Below are positions 1-4,908 of a stretch of DNA of 6,071 nucleotides, piece after piece. Below the pieces are notes generated by a model. The model was not told the origin of the DNA and searched no databases. It worked only from the letters and a program-made list of their open reading frames with translations. This stretch comes from Planctomycetaceae bacterium UBA4655 (lineage in GTDB: Bacteria; Planctomycetota; Planctomycetia; Pirellulales; UBA1268), in assembly GCA_002405515.1 (NCBI GenBank), contig DHLZ01000099.1, forward strand, positions 1 to 6,071, written 5' to 3'. How positions within the stretch are numbered: the first letter of the stretch is position 1; the number at the start of each line of letters is the position of its first letter. The position numbers and the translations under genes are program-made.

Positions 1-57
1 GCCGAAAACCACTGTCAACAACATGGTGCTCGGGGTAGTATCCCCGTGAGACTCACT

Positions 58-855
58 TCATGGATGAGGCAACAGGATTCCCGGATGTTTCCGGAACGCT
101 GCCGCGGCCTCGTCGGACAGGCCCTTCAGCCGCTTGAGGTACAACGTGCCCTTGTGCTGCTCCAGGGCCTTGGCAGCCTCGTCGGACAGTGTGGTCAGGC
201 CATTGAGGGACAGCAGGCCCTCGTGCTGGGCCAGCGCCCTCGCAACTCCGTCGGAGATCGTGGTCAGACCGTCGAGGGCCAGGTAGCCTTCTCTCCTCGC
301 TAATTTGGTCGCCAACCGCTCATCCGTGAGAGTGGTCAGGCCGCCAAGGGACAGCCATGGACCCTTGTGCTGCGATAGCGCCTCGGCCGCTTTTTCGGAG
401 AGCGTGGTCACTCCGTCGAGGGACAGCCTGCCCGTGTGCTGCGACAAAGCCGTGGCAGCCTCGTCAGACAGTGCGGTCAGGCCGTTCAGCAACAGGGGGC
501 CCTTGTGCTGGCCCAACGACTTCGCGGACCCGTCAGAGATCGCGGTCAGACCGTCGAGGGTCAGTGTGCCCTCGTGCTGCCCCAGCGACTTCGCGGCCTC
601 GTCAGAGACCGCGGTCAGACCGTCGAGGGACAGGGTGCCCTCGTGCTGCGCAAGCGACCTCGCAACCTCGTCGGAGACCGTGGTCAGCCCGTCGAGCGAG
701 AGCGCCCACTTGCGTTTCGCCAGTGACTTGGCCTGATCCACCGTCAGGCTCTTGATGTCGTTCGTGTTCTTCGGGAACTCGTCGTCCGAAGCGGCGATGC
801 CGCACAGCACTGCCGACCAGATCCACACCGCTCGTGGCCATGCCGGATGTCGCAA
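58..855 (-). CDS. Secreted leucine-rich-like tandem-repeat protein
   Basis: Predicted 265-residue exported protein of unknown function. Residues 1-23 look like a Sec signal peptide: basic start (R2, H3, R8), hydrophobic core around residues 9-21, and AAS before an acidic DDE stretch. C18 is preceded by AVL, so it is not a convincing lipobox. After a degenerate unit at about 34-51, residues 52-260 form nine repeats of 23 or 24 residues with consensus near LsLdGLTtLSDEAAkaLaqHkGt, and a short LLPHP tail follows. Each unit fits a leucine-rich-type repeat: a strand (LSLDGLT) followed by a helix (SDEAAKALAQH). The start is TTG. The protein has no internal methionine, and an AAGGAGG ribosome binding site lies 8 bases upstream. 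No enzymatic motif is present. A binding or scaffold role is inference only. It is divergent from the permease gene and has no visible partner. Confidence 0.8.
   Translation of the reverse strand: MRHPAWPRAVWIWSAVLCGIAASDDEFPKNTNDIKSLTVDQAKSLAKRKWALSLDGLTTVSDEVARSLAQHEGTLSLDGLTAVSDEAAKSLGQHEGTLTLDGLTAISDGSAKSLGQHKGPLLLNGLTALSDEAATALSQHTGRLSLDGVTTLSEKAAEALSQHKGPWLSLGGLTTLTDERLATKLARREGYLALDGLTTISDGVARALAQHEGLLSLNGLTTLSDEAAKALEQHKGTLYLKRLKGLSDEAAAAFRKHPGILLPHP
76..702 (-). repeat. Nine in-frame tandem repeats of about 69 bp
   Basis: This stretch encodes the nine 23-24-residue units of the secreted repeat protein. Seven units are 69 bp. The fifth and sixth units in the protein (residues 144-191) are 72 bp because each carries one extra residue. 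The DNA is strongly conserved between units: forms of GACCGTCGAGGG and CCCTCGTGCTG recur at the same phase. That is why long spurious open frames also appear on the opposite strand. The pattern suggests expansion by slippage or unequal recombination under coding constraint, since no unit breaks the frame. Confidence 0.9.
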
Positions 856-863
856 GGTTTTGT

Positions 864-870
864 CCTCCTT
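864..870 (-). promoter_or_regulatory. Strong ribosome binding site deciding a TTG start
   Basis: On the minus strand this reads AAGGAGG, a near-perfect anti-16S match. It lies 8 bases before the TTG at 855-853. It fixes the start of the repeat protein at a non-ATG codon. The only nearby alternative is a GTG at residue 10, which would cut into the signal peptide. Confidence 0.75.
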
Positions 871-944
871 TTGGTCGAACGTATCCTACTGACCCAGCCT
901 TCACCCGCGACAGTCGAGACGCCTGCAGAGGCGACGGCCGCCGA

Positions 945-950
945 TAAAAT
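945..950 (+). promoter_or_regulatory. Possible -10 element for the permease operon
   Basis: TAAAAT matches TATAAT at five of six positions. It is the most AT-rich patch in the otherwise GC-rich 856-1025 region between the two divergent genes. No good -35 hexamer stands at the usual distance upstream, so this is only a candidate. Between it and the ATG at 1026 lies a perfect 6-bp inverted repeat, CCGGGA and TCCCGG at 982-998, which could fold in the leader RNA. Confidence 0.2.
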
Positions 951-1025
951 TGAAAACCGGGCCAGCCCCCCTTGGGTTTTTCCGGGATGGTCTCCCGGTC
1001 ACCGGATCGGGTAAACCTCCTTGCC

Positions 1026-1802
1026 ATGTTCGAAGTCACCGCCGCCGTGCTCGCGTCGTTCGTGGCCGCGATCGTCAACGCCATAGCGGGCGGCGGCGGG
1101 CTCGTTTCGATGCCGGTCATGTTCGGCCTCTTTCCCACGGCCGCTCCCGCCACGCTGCTCGGCACGGGAAAGGGGGCGATGATCTGCGGCACGGCATGGG
1201 CCGCCGCATCGTACGCGAAGCACGTCACGCTCCCGTGGCGGACGCTCGTGCCCTCGGTGATCTGCGGGCTCGTCGGAGGGGCCGTCGGCGCGTGGATGCT
1301 GACGCTCGTCTCGCCCGACTGGATCCGGCGGCTTCTGCCCTTCATGCTCGCGGCCGTGCTCGTCTACACGCTCGCCCACAAGCAGCTCGGTGGCACCCAC
1401 GCGCCGCGGTACTCCGCCACCGCCGAGGCGGTCATCGCGAGCCTCATCTCGGTGGTGGTCGGCCTGTACGACGGATTCTTCGGTCCCGGCACTGGGAGCT
1501 TCTTCATTTTCCTGTTCGTGCGGCTGCTCGGCTTCGACTTCCTCCACGCCGCGGCGACCGCGAAGGTGCTCAACTCGGTCACGAACCTCTCGGGAATCGT
1601 CTATTTCGCATCGCAGGGGCATGTCTGGTGGCATCTGGTCGTGCCGATGGCCGTGGCGAACGTGCTCGGGAGCATGATCGGCACGCGGCTGGCGCTCAAG
1701 CATGGGTCCGGCCTCATCCGCTGGATATTCCTGGTCGTGGTGGCCGCGTTGATCTTCAAGAGCGGCTACGACGCCTTTGGCGGCGGGGCCGTCGACGACT
1801 AG
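1026..1802 (+). CDS. TauE/SafE (TSUP) family permease, YfcA-like
   Basis: Predicted inner-membrane permease of the TSUP (DUF81) family, 258 residues, close to the roughly 270 of E. coli YfcA. About eight hydrophobic segments cover most of the chain. The family's two-fold internal repeat is clear: half one carries AGGGGLVSMPVM at residues 21-32 and the glycine-rich LLGTGKG, and half two carries GLYDGFFGPGTGSFF at 146-160 followed by ATAKVLNSVTNLSG at 177-190. The second motif is typical of the YfcA branch. Known relatives move sulfite, sulfonates or other small anions, usually outward. The substrate here cannot be told. I chose ATG 1026 because the first membrane segment starts right after it. 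In-frame TTG 972 and ATG 987 would add a non-hydrophobic leader and would place the start inside or before a hairpin. No strong ribosome site precedes any of the three, so the start is moderately uncertain. It leads a three-gene plus-strand set. Confidence 0.9.
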   Translation: MFEVTAAVLASFVAAIVNAIAGGGGLVSMPVMFGLFPTAAPATLLGTGKGAMICGTAWAAASYAKHVTLPWRTLVPSVICGLVGGAVGAWMLTLVSPDWIRRLLPFMLAAVLVYTLAHKQLGGTHAPRYSATAEAVIASLISVVVGLYDGFFGPGTGSFFIFLFVRLLGFDFLHAAATAKVLNSVTNLSGIVYFASQGHVWWHLVVPMAVANVLGSMIGTRLALKHGSGLIRWIFLVVVAALIFKSGYDAFGGGAVDD

Positions 1803-1825
1803 GATTGCCTGGGCGTCGCGGGCCC

Positions 1826-1831
1826 GAGGAG
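1826..1831 (+). promoter_or_regulatory. Ribosome binding site of the SMR transporter
   Basis: GAGGAG lies 8 bases before the ATG at 1840, within the 37-base gap after the permease stop. It decides for the 109-residue start against an in-frame upstream ATG at 1777, which would overlap the permease gene and add a non-homologous leader. Confidence 0.7.
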
Positions 1832-1839
1832 CTGCAGAC

Positions 1840-2169
1840 ATGCCATGGATCTATCTCTCGATCGCGATCGTCGCCGAGGTGATCGCCACGAGCTTTCTCA
1901 AGGCGAGCGATGGATTCACGAAGCTCCTGCCCAGCTTGGCCGTCGGGGCCGGCTACGTCACGGCCTTCTTCTTCCTCTCGCTCACGCTCAAGGAGATCCC
2001 GGTGGGCGTAGCCTACGCCGTCTGGAGCGGCGCTGGCGTGACGCTCATCGCCGCGATCGGCTGGATATTTCTCGGACAAAAGCTGGATGCCGCGGCGATC
2101 GCCGGCATGGGCCTCATCGTCGCGGGCGTCGTCGTTCTCAACCTGTTCTCCAAGGCGACCGCCCACTGA
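1840..2169 (+). CDS. emrE: Small multidrug resistance (SMR) transporter, EmrE-like
   Basis: A 109-residue, four-helix inner-membrane protein, against 110 residues in E. coli EmrE. By eye, roughly half of the positions match EmrE along the whole length. The essential membrane glutamate is E13 in AIVAEVIATS (EmrE E14). The aromatic binding-site residues are present: Y39, Y59 and W62, the last two in GVAYAVWSG. The helix-4 packing region AGMGLIVAG and a NLFSKATAH tail like EmrE's NLLSRSTPH are also kept. Family members work as antiparallel dimers that exchange protons for lipophilic cations such as quaternary ammonium compounds. The sequence around E13 looks like the Qac/EmrE branch and not the guanidinium (Gdx/SugE) branch, which has a tryptophan nearby (EVVWA). 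Orthology to emrE itself is not proven. The gene follows the permease by 37 bases and is probably co-transcribed with it. Confidence 0.93.
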   Translation: MPWIYLSIAIVAEVIATSFLKASDGFTKLLPSLAVGAGYVTAFFFLSLTLKEIPVGVAYAVWSGAGVTLIAAIGWIFLGQKLDAAAIAGMGLIVAGVVVLNLFSKATAH

Positions 2170-2200
2170 GCCGCTTGAACGCGGCCCGCAGGCTCCCACC

Positions 2201-2440
2201 ATGCTCCACGATCCCGTCGAAAACGCTCCGGCCGCCTCCTGCGGAAGCTGTCGCTTCTGGTGGCAGGAAACGATACGGCGAACGGCCCCCGGCTGGGGAC
2301 AGTGTCGCCGCATGCCGCCGTCGCTCCCGAGCGACCGGGAGGACAAGCTGAAGCTCGTCGGCATCTGGCCCGAGACGGAGGCCGACGACTGGTGTGGAGA
2401 ATGGCGGGCCGGTCAGGCGGTTGAAGGCCATTCGCCATGA
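2201..2440 (+). CDS. Small four-cysteine protein of unknown function
   Basis: A 79-residue cytoplasmic protein with no signal peptide or membrane segment. Cysteines sit at C14, C17, C35 and C65 in the contexts SCGSCRFWW, GWGQCRRMPPS and DDWCGEW, with a WPET motif between the last two. The pattern C-x2-C-x17-C-x29-C, with the tryptophan-rich ending DWCGEW, resembles a small bacterial family I recall only as hypothetical proteins. Binding of zinc or an iron-sulfur cluster by the four cysteines is inference. The ATG at 2201 was chosen because the conserved part begins soon after it. The ribosome site is weak (AGG-like, about 8 bases upstream). An upstream in-frame ATG at 2087 would lie inside the SMR gene and is unlikely. 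It follows the SMR stop by 31 bases and is the last gene of the plus-strand set. Confidence 0.75.
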   Translation: MLHDPVENAPAASCGSCRFWWQETIRRTAPGWGQCRRMPPSLPSDREDKLKLVGIWPETEADDWCGEWRAGQAVEGHSP

Positions 2441-2446
2441 CTTTTT
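2412..2446 (+). terminator. Likely intrinsic terminator over the stop codon
   Basis: The left arm GTCAGGCG (2412-2419) pairs with CGCC plus TGAC (2433-2436 and 2438-2441), leaving A2437 bulged. This gives eight base pairs and a 13-base loop. TTTTT follows at once (2442-2446). The TGA stop of the cysteine protein (2438-2440) lies inside the right arm. Placement at the end of the plus-strand gene set, facing convergent pgl, fits a terminator. The bulge and large loop lower confidence. Confidence 0.5.
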
Positions 2447-2486
2447 CCGGCGAAGCTTGCCACGACTGATTGCGGCGGGCGTCGCG

Positions 2487-3224
2487 TCACTGCGCGAGCC
2501 GGCTCGCGGCGGCCACATCGACGAGCCAATCGACGCCGACAGGCGGCTGGACGAGCTGGGACGGAAGCACGTCCGGCTGGAACGGCCCCTCGGTCACCGC
2601 ATGAAGCGTCGCCGCCTTCCCGGCTCCCTCCACGATGAACGCGACCTGCCGTGCGGCGTTCAGGAGTGGCGCCGTGAAGGTCACCCGCCAGGATCGCAGC
2701 TTGTCGACATACTGCGGAACGACGAGCCTCGATGTTTCACGGACCGCAGCCGTGCCGGGAAAAAGCGAGGCGGTGTGACCGTCGTCGCCGAGCCCGAGCA
2801 GCACGAGGTCGAGCGACGGGACGACCGCATCCGCGAAGAGAGCCCGGACCGCCCGCTCCGCGTCGGCGGCGGCGAGTTCGGGCGGATCCTCGCCACGGAT
2901 TCGGTGGATGTTCGTCTCGGGGATCGGCACGCGGGCGAGCAGAACGTCCCGGGCCATCCGATAGTTGCTCTGGGTGTCGTCGGGGGGAACGCACCGCTCG
3001 TCGCCGAAAAAGACATGGACCCGCGACCAGTCGATCCGCCCGGCGAGCTCCGCCGTTGCCAGACGCTCGTAGACCGGCCTCGGCGTGCTCCCGCCGGCCA
3101 GCGCGATCGTGAACAGGCCCCGCCCGGCGATCGCCTCAGCCGCCCGATCGGCTACGAGGGCTGCCGCGGCCTCGACGAGCCGGCTCTTGTCGGGGAAAAC
3201 CTGCAACCGGTTCGTGGTGCTCAT
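2487..3224 (-). CDS. pgl: 6-phosphogluconolactonase (DevB/PGL type)
   Basis: Cytoplasmic enzyme of the oxidative pentose phosphate pathway. It hydrolyses 6-phosphoglucono-1,5-lactone, the product of glucose-6-phosphate dehydrogenase, to 6-phosphogluconate. The 245-residue length is normal for the family. Hallmarks in order: LAGGSTPRPVYERL at residues 42-55 (phosphate-binding loop), FFGDERCVPPDDTQSNYRMA at 72-91, and LGLGDDGHTASLFPG at 143-157, where H150 matches the family's catalytic histidine. The ATG start is supported by GAGGA 9 bases upstream on the minus strand. The start lies inside the reading frame of the upstream reductase gene, which runs 89 bases further, so translational coupling is likely. 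No zwf or gnd gene is in the window. No U-tract terminator is visible after the stop. A perfect palindrome covers the last codons. Confidence 0.95.
   Translation of the reverse strand: MSTTNRLQVFPDKSRLVEAAAALVADRAAEAIAGRGLFTIALAGGSTPRPVYERLATAELAGRIDWSRVHVFFGDERCVPPDDTQSNYRMARDVLLARVPIPETNIHRIRGEDPPELAAADAERAVRALFADAVVPSLDLVLLGLGDDGHTASLFPGTAAVRETSRLVVPQYVDKLRSWRVTFTAPLLNAARQVAFIVEGAGKAATLHAVTEGPFQPDVLPSQLVQPPVGVDWLVDVAAASRLAQ
2493..2508. repeat. 16-bp perfect palindrome at the pgl 3' end
   Basis: CGCGAGCC is followed directly by its reverse complement GGCTCGCG. It lies within codons of about residues 239-244 of pgl, just before the stop and the convergent intergenic gap. No run of T follows on either strand, so it is not a standard intrinsic terminator. 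It could act as a 3' RNA hairpin, or be chance in GC-rich sequence. Confidence 0.6.
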
Positions 3225-4068
3225 CGCGGTCGATCCTCATCGCCTTCCTGACCTCGGCATCGGCAATGCGGCGAAAGAGCCCCGGCGCAAGCCGCTGACC
3301 GAGACGCATCACCCAGCTGTCGAACCCTATCATGCCGTGAACCAGGCCCCGCTCGATCGACCCGGCGATCGACGTGGCGACGGCATCCGCCGAGTAGACC
3401 CGGTTCCATCCGCTCTCGCTCTCGATTTTCCAGACCACCGCGGGCTTCGTGCGGTTTTCCTCCGCGAGGCCCGGCGTGTCGGTCGTGGGCGGATAATACA
3501 CGCCCACCCGCACGCCGTGAAGTTTCATCTCCTGACGCAGCGACTCGCCGAAGGCGACGACGGCCCCCTTGCTCGCCGCGTAGGCGGAATAGCCGTAGAT
3601 CGGCACGAAGGCCACGATCGAGGAGAGGAGGCAGATGTCGCCGTGCCCTTGGTCCATGAGCGCCGGGGCGAACGCCCGAACGACGTTCACGTGGCCGAGA
3701 TAGTTCACCTCGAGCATGCGACGAAAAACCTCGATCGGCGCGTCGAGGACGCACGCCGCCCTGGCCGATCCCGAGCCGCAGACGAGCACGTCGAGACCGC
3801 CGAGCTCGTCGAGGATTCCGTCACGTGACCGCAGCACGCCTTCGGCGTCGGTGACGTCGATCACGGCGTGGCCGTGTCGCCGGCCTGTCGCCTCGCGCAG
3901 CTCGCCGGCCACGGTCCAGAGGTCGGCCTCACCGCGGGCCGCGATGCAGACCCGCGCGCCGCGGCGGGCGAGCGTCATGGCGAGCGATCGACCGATCCCC
4001 CTGCTGCCGCCAACGACGAGCACCCGCTTGCCGGCGTAGAATTCGGGGGTCGATCGCGCTGCGAACAT
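3136..4068 (-). CDS. Short-chain dehydrogenase, 3-ketosphinganine-reductase-like
   Basis: NAD(P)H-dependent oxidoreductase of the short-chain dehydrogenase family, 310 residues from this start. The Rossmann motif GGSRGIG is at 20-26. Active-site residues are N122 (VNYLG), S150 (LLSS), Y163 and K167 (YAASK). The segment YYPPTTDTPGLAEENRTKP at 191-209 is almost the same as the matching segment of animal 3-ketodihydrosphingosine reductase (KDSR; yeast Tsc10), which reduces 3-ketosphinganine to sphinganine in sphingolipid synthesis. A lipid-related keto reductase is the best guess, but the substrate is inferred. The ATG at 4068 has GAGG 5 bases upstream. An ATG at 4104 would add 12 residues and overlap the methyltransferase stop as ATGA, so both starts are possible. 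The frame stays open 89 bases into pgl, so residues 282-310, rich in R, P and G, look like a non-homologous tail. Confidence 0.85.
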   Translation of the reverse strand: MFAARSTPEFYAGKRVLVVGGSRGIGRSLAMTLARRGARVCIAARGEADLWTVAGELREATGRRHGHAVIDVTDAEGVLRSRDGILDELGGLDVLVCGSGSARAACVLDAPIEVFRRMLEVNYLGHVNVVRAFAPALMDQGHGDICLLSSIVAFVPIYGYSAYAASKGAVVAFGESLRQEMKLHGVRVGVYYPPTTDTPGLAEENRTKPAVVWKIESESGWNRVYSADAVATSIAGSIERGLVHGMIGFDSWVMRLGQRLAPGLFRRIADAEVRKAMRIDRDEHHEPVAGFPRQEPARRGRGSPRSRSGG

Positions 4069-4100
4069 CGGTGCCTCAGCTAACCGTGACGAGCATGCGA

Positions 4101-4805
4101 TCATGCTCCCTTGACGAGCATGCATTGCGTGGTGGGCAGCTCGATCACCTGCTCCCGCCGGTCGGCCGTGAATTCGCCGAACGCCTGCCGGACGCCCTGG
4201 AGCACGGAGTAGTCGTGCGACACGAGGATGCCTCCGGGAACCATGCGGGGAAAAAAGTACTCCAGGCACTGCTTCGTGCTCGAGTAGAGATCGACGTCGA
4301 GGTGGACGAAGCAGAATTTCGTGTCGTCGAGCTTTCCCCGAATCGAGTCGGGGCAGAAGCCGACGTGGTACTCGAGGTTCGGGTAGTTCCGCAGGTACCG
4401 CTTGATCGAGTCGAGATCGCAGGCGAAGCTGCCCTTCTTCTCCACGCCGCCATCCTCGTCGGTCGGCTCCGGAAGTCCCTCGAAGGTGTCGCAGATGTGG
4501 AACCGGCGGTCGCCCTTCGCCTCGCAGATCATCTTCGCCGTGCTGCCGGCATAGACGCCGACTTCGGCGATGTCGCCTTCCATGTGCCGCATGCTCGATG
4601 CGATCGAATGGATCAGGAACTGCTCGGCGCCGGTCACGAGCGACCGACGCTCGCCGCGGACGTTCCGCAGCATCCGCATCTTTACCGGGTCCTTGTGAAA
4701 CCCGAGCACGAAAAGCTGCACCCCCGAGAAGGCGTGGACGAACCACCGCTCGAGGAAGGAGCCGCCGAGGGTGCGCTGGAGGGCCTTGTTCTGGATGAGG
4801 GGCAT
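4101..4805 (-). CDS. TylF-type SAM-dependent O-methyltransferase
   Basis: Predicted cytoplasmic class I methyltransferase of the TylF/MycF (macrocin O-methyltransferase) family, 234 residues, close to family size. Seen in order: GDIAEVGVYAGSTAKMI at 77-93 (SAM-binding glycine motif, with E81 and G83), CDTFEGLPEPTDED at 105-118 (acidic loop after strand 2), FVHLDVDLYSST at 166-177, and PGGILVSHDYS at 190-200. In NovP and MycF-like enzymes, aspartates at the last two motifs bind the metal that positions the sugar hydroxyl. D170, D172 and D198 are the equivalents here, with a histidine (H197) where some relatives have a second aspartate. Relatives methylate sugar hydroxyls of antibiotics or cell-surface glycans. 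The acceptor here is unknown and no antibiotic cluster is visible. The start has only a weak AGG six bases upstream. The stop is 32 bases from the reductase ATG used here, so the two are probably one operon. Confidence 0.88.
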   Translation of the reverse strand: MPLIQNKALQRTLGGSFLERWFVHAFSGVQLFVLGFHKDPVKMRMLRNVRGERRSLVTGAEQFLIHSIASSMRHMEGDIAEVGVYAGSTAKMICEAKGDRRFHICDTFEGLPEPTDEDGGVEKKGSFACDLDSIKRYLRNYPNLEYHVGFCPDSIRGKLDDTKFCFVHLDVDLYSSTKQCLEYFFPRMVPGGILVSHDYSVLQGVRQAFGEFTADRREQVIELPTTQCMLVKGA

Positions 4806-4831
4806 GAGGTGCCTGCTGAAACCGTGGAGGA

Positions 4832-4861
4832 CGAACGTTCGGGGAGAAGCGACGAACTATA
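4832..4861 (-). promoter_or_regulatory. Possible promoter with a 10-bp palindrome
   Basis: Read on the minus strand, TATAGT (4861-4856) matches the -10 consensus at five of six positions. It lies about 50 bases before the methyltransferase start. No convincing -35 hexamer precedes it. Downstream, CGAACGTTCG (4832-4841) is a perfect 10-bp palindrome lying between the -10 and the start codon, where an operator could sit. Both calls are weak on their own. Confidence 0.25.
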
Positions 4862-4885
4862 CAGGCGGGATACCGGGAAAGACAG

Positions 4886-4908
4886 AAAAAATTGCTAGCG
4901 TCGCAATT
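4886..4908 (-). terminator. Possible intrinsic terminator overlapping the pgi stop
   Basis: On the minus strand AATTGC (4908-4903) pairs with GCAATT (4895-4890) across the 7-base loop GACGCTA, and the T run reaches 4886. The stem is only six pairs and half of them are A-T, so it is a modest terminator. The pgi stop codon TAG (4897-4895) lies in the loop and the right arm. If active, it would separate pgi from the three downstream genes, in line with the candidate -10 that follows. Confidence 0.42.

Noticed and set aside
31..46. CGGGG and CCCCG inverted repeat after the repeat-protein gene
   Set aside because: Only five base pairs, with a 6-base loop and no T run on the minus strand. It is too weak to call a terminator.
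46..755. Several plus-strand open frames of 85-143 codons across the repeat region
   Set aside because: They are periodic mirror images of the 69-bp repeats of the minus-strand gene. They lack plausible ribosome sites, and the minus frame has a signal peptide, a strong ribosome site and a coherent repeat consensus.
602..1841. Long minus-strand open frames over the intergenic region and the permease gene
   Set aside because: Arginine-, histidine- and aspartate-rich low-complexity translations typical of antisense frames in GC-rich DNA. The plus-strand permease is clearly homologous to TSUP proteins.
2394..3828. Plus-strand open frames of 285 and 247 codons over pgl and the reductase
   Set aside because: Antisense shadows of two genes with clear family motifs. 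Their translations show no recognisable domain.
4105..4746. N-terminal extension of the reductase frame upstream of 4104
   Set aside because: The open frame continues upstream, but that part is an out-of-frame, arginine-rich reading of the methyltransferase gene. The Rossmann motif begins just after the ATG at 4068.
4071..4898. Plus-strand open frame of 275 codons over the methyltransferase
   Set aside because: Antisense shadow; the minus frame has all TylF-family motifs.
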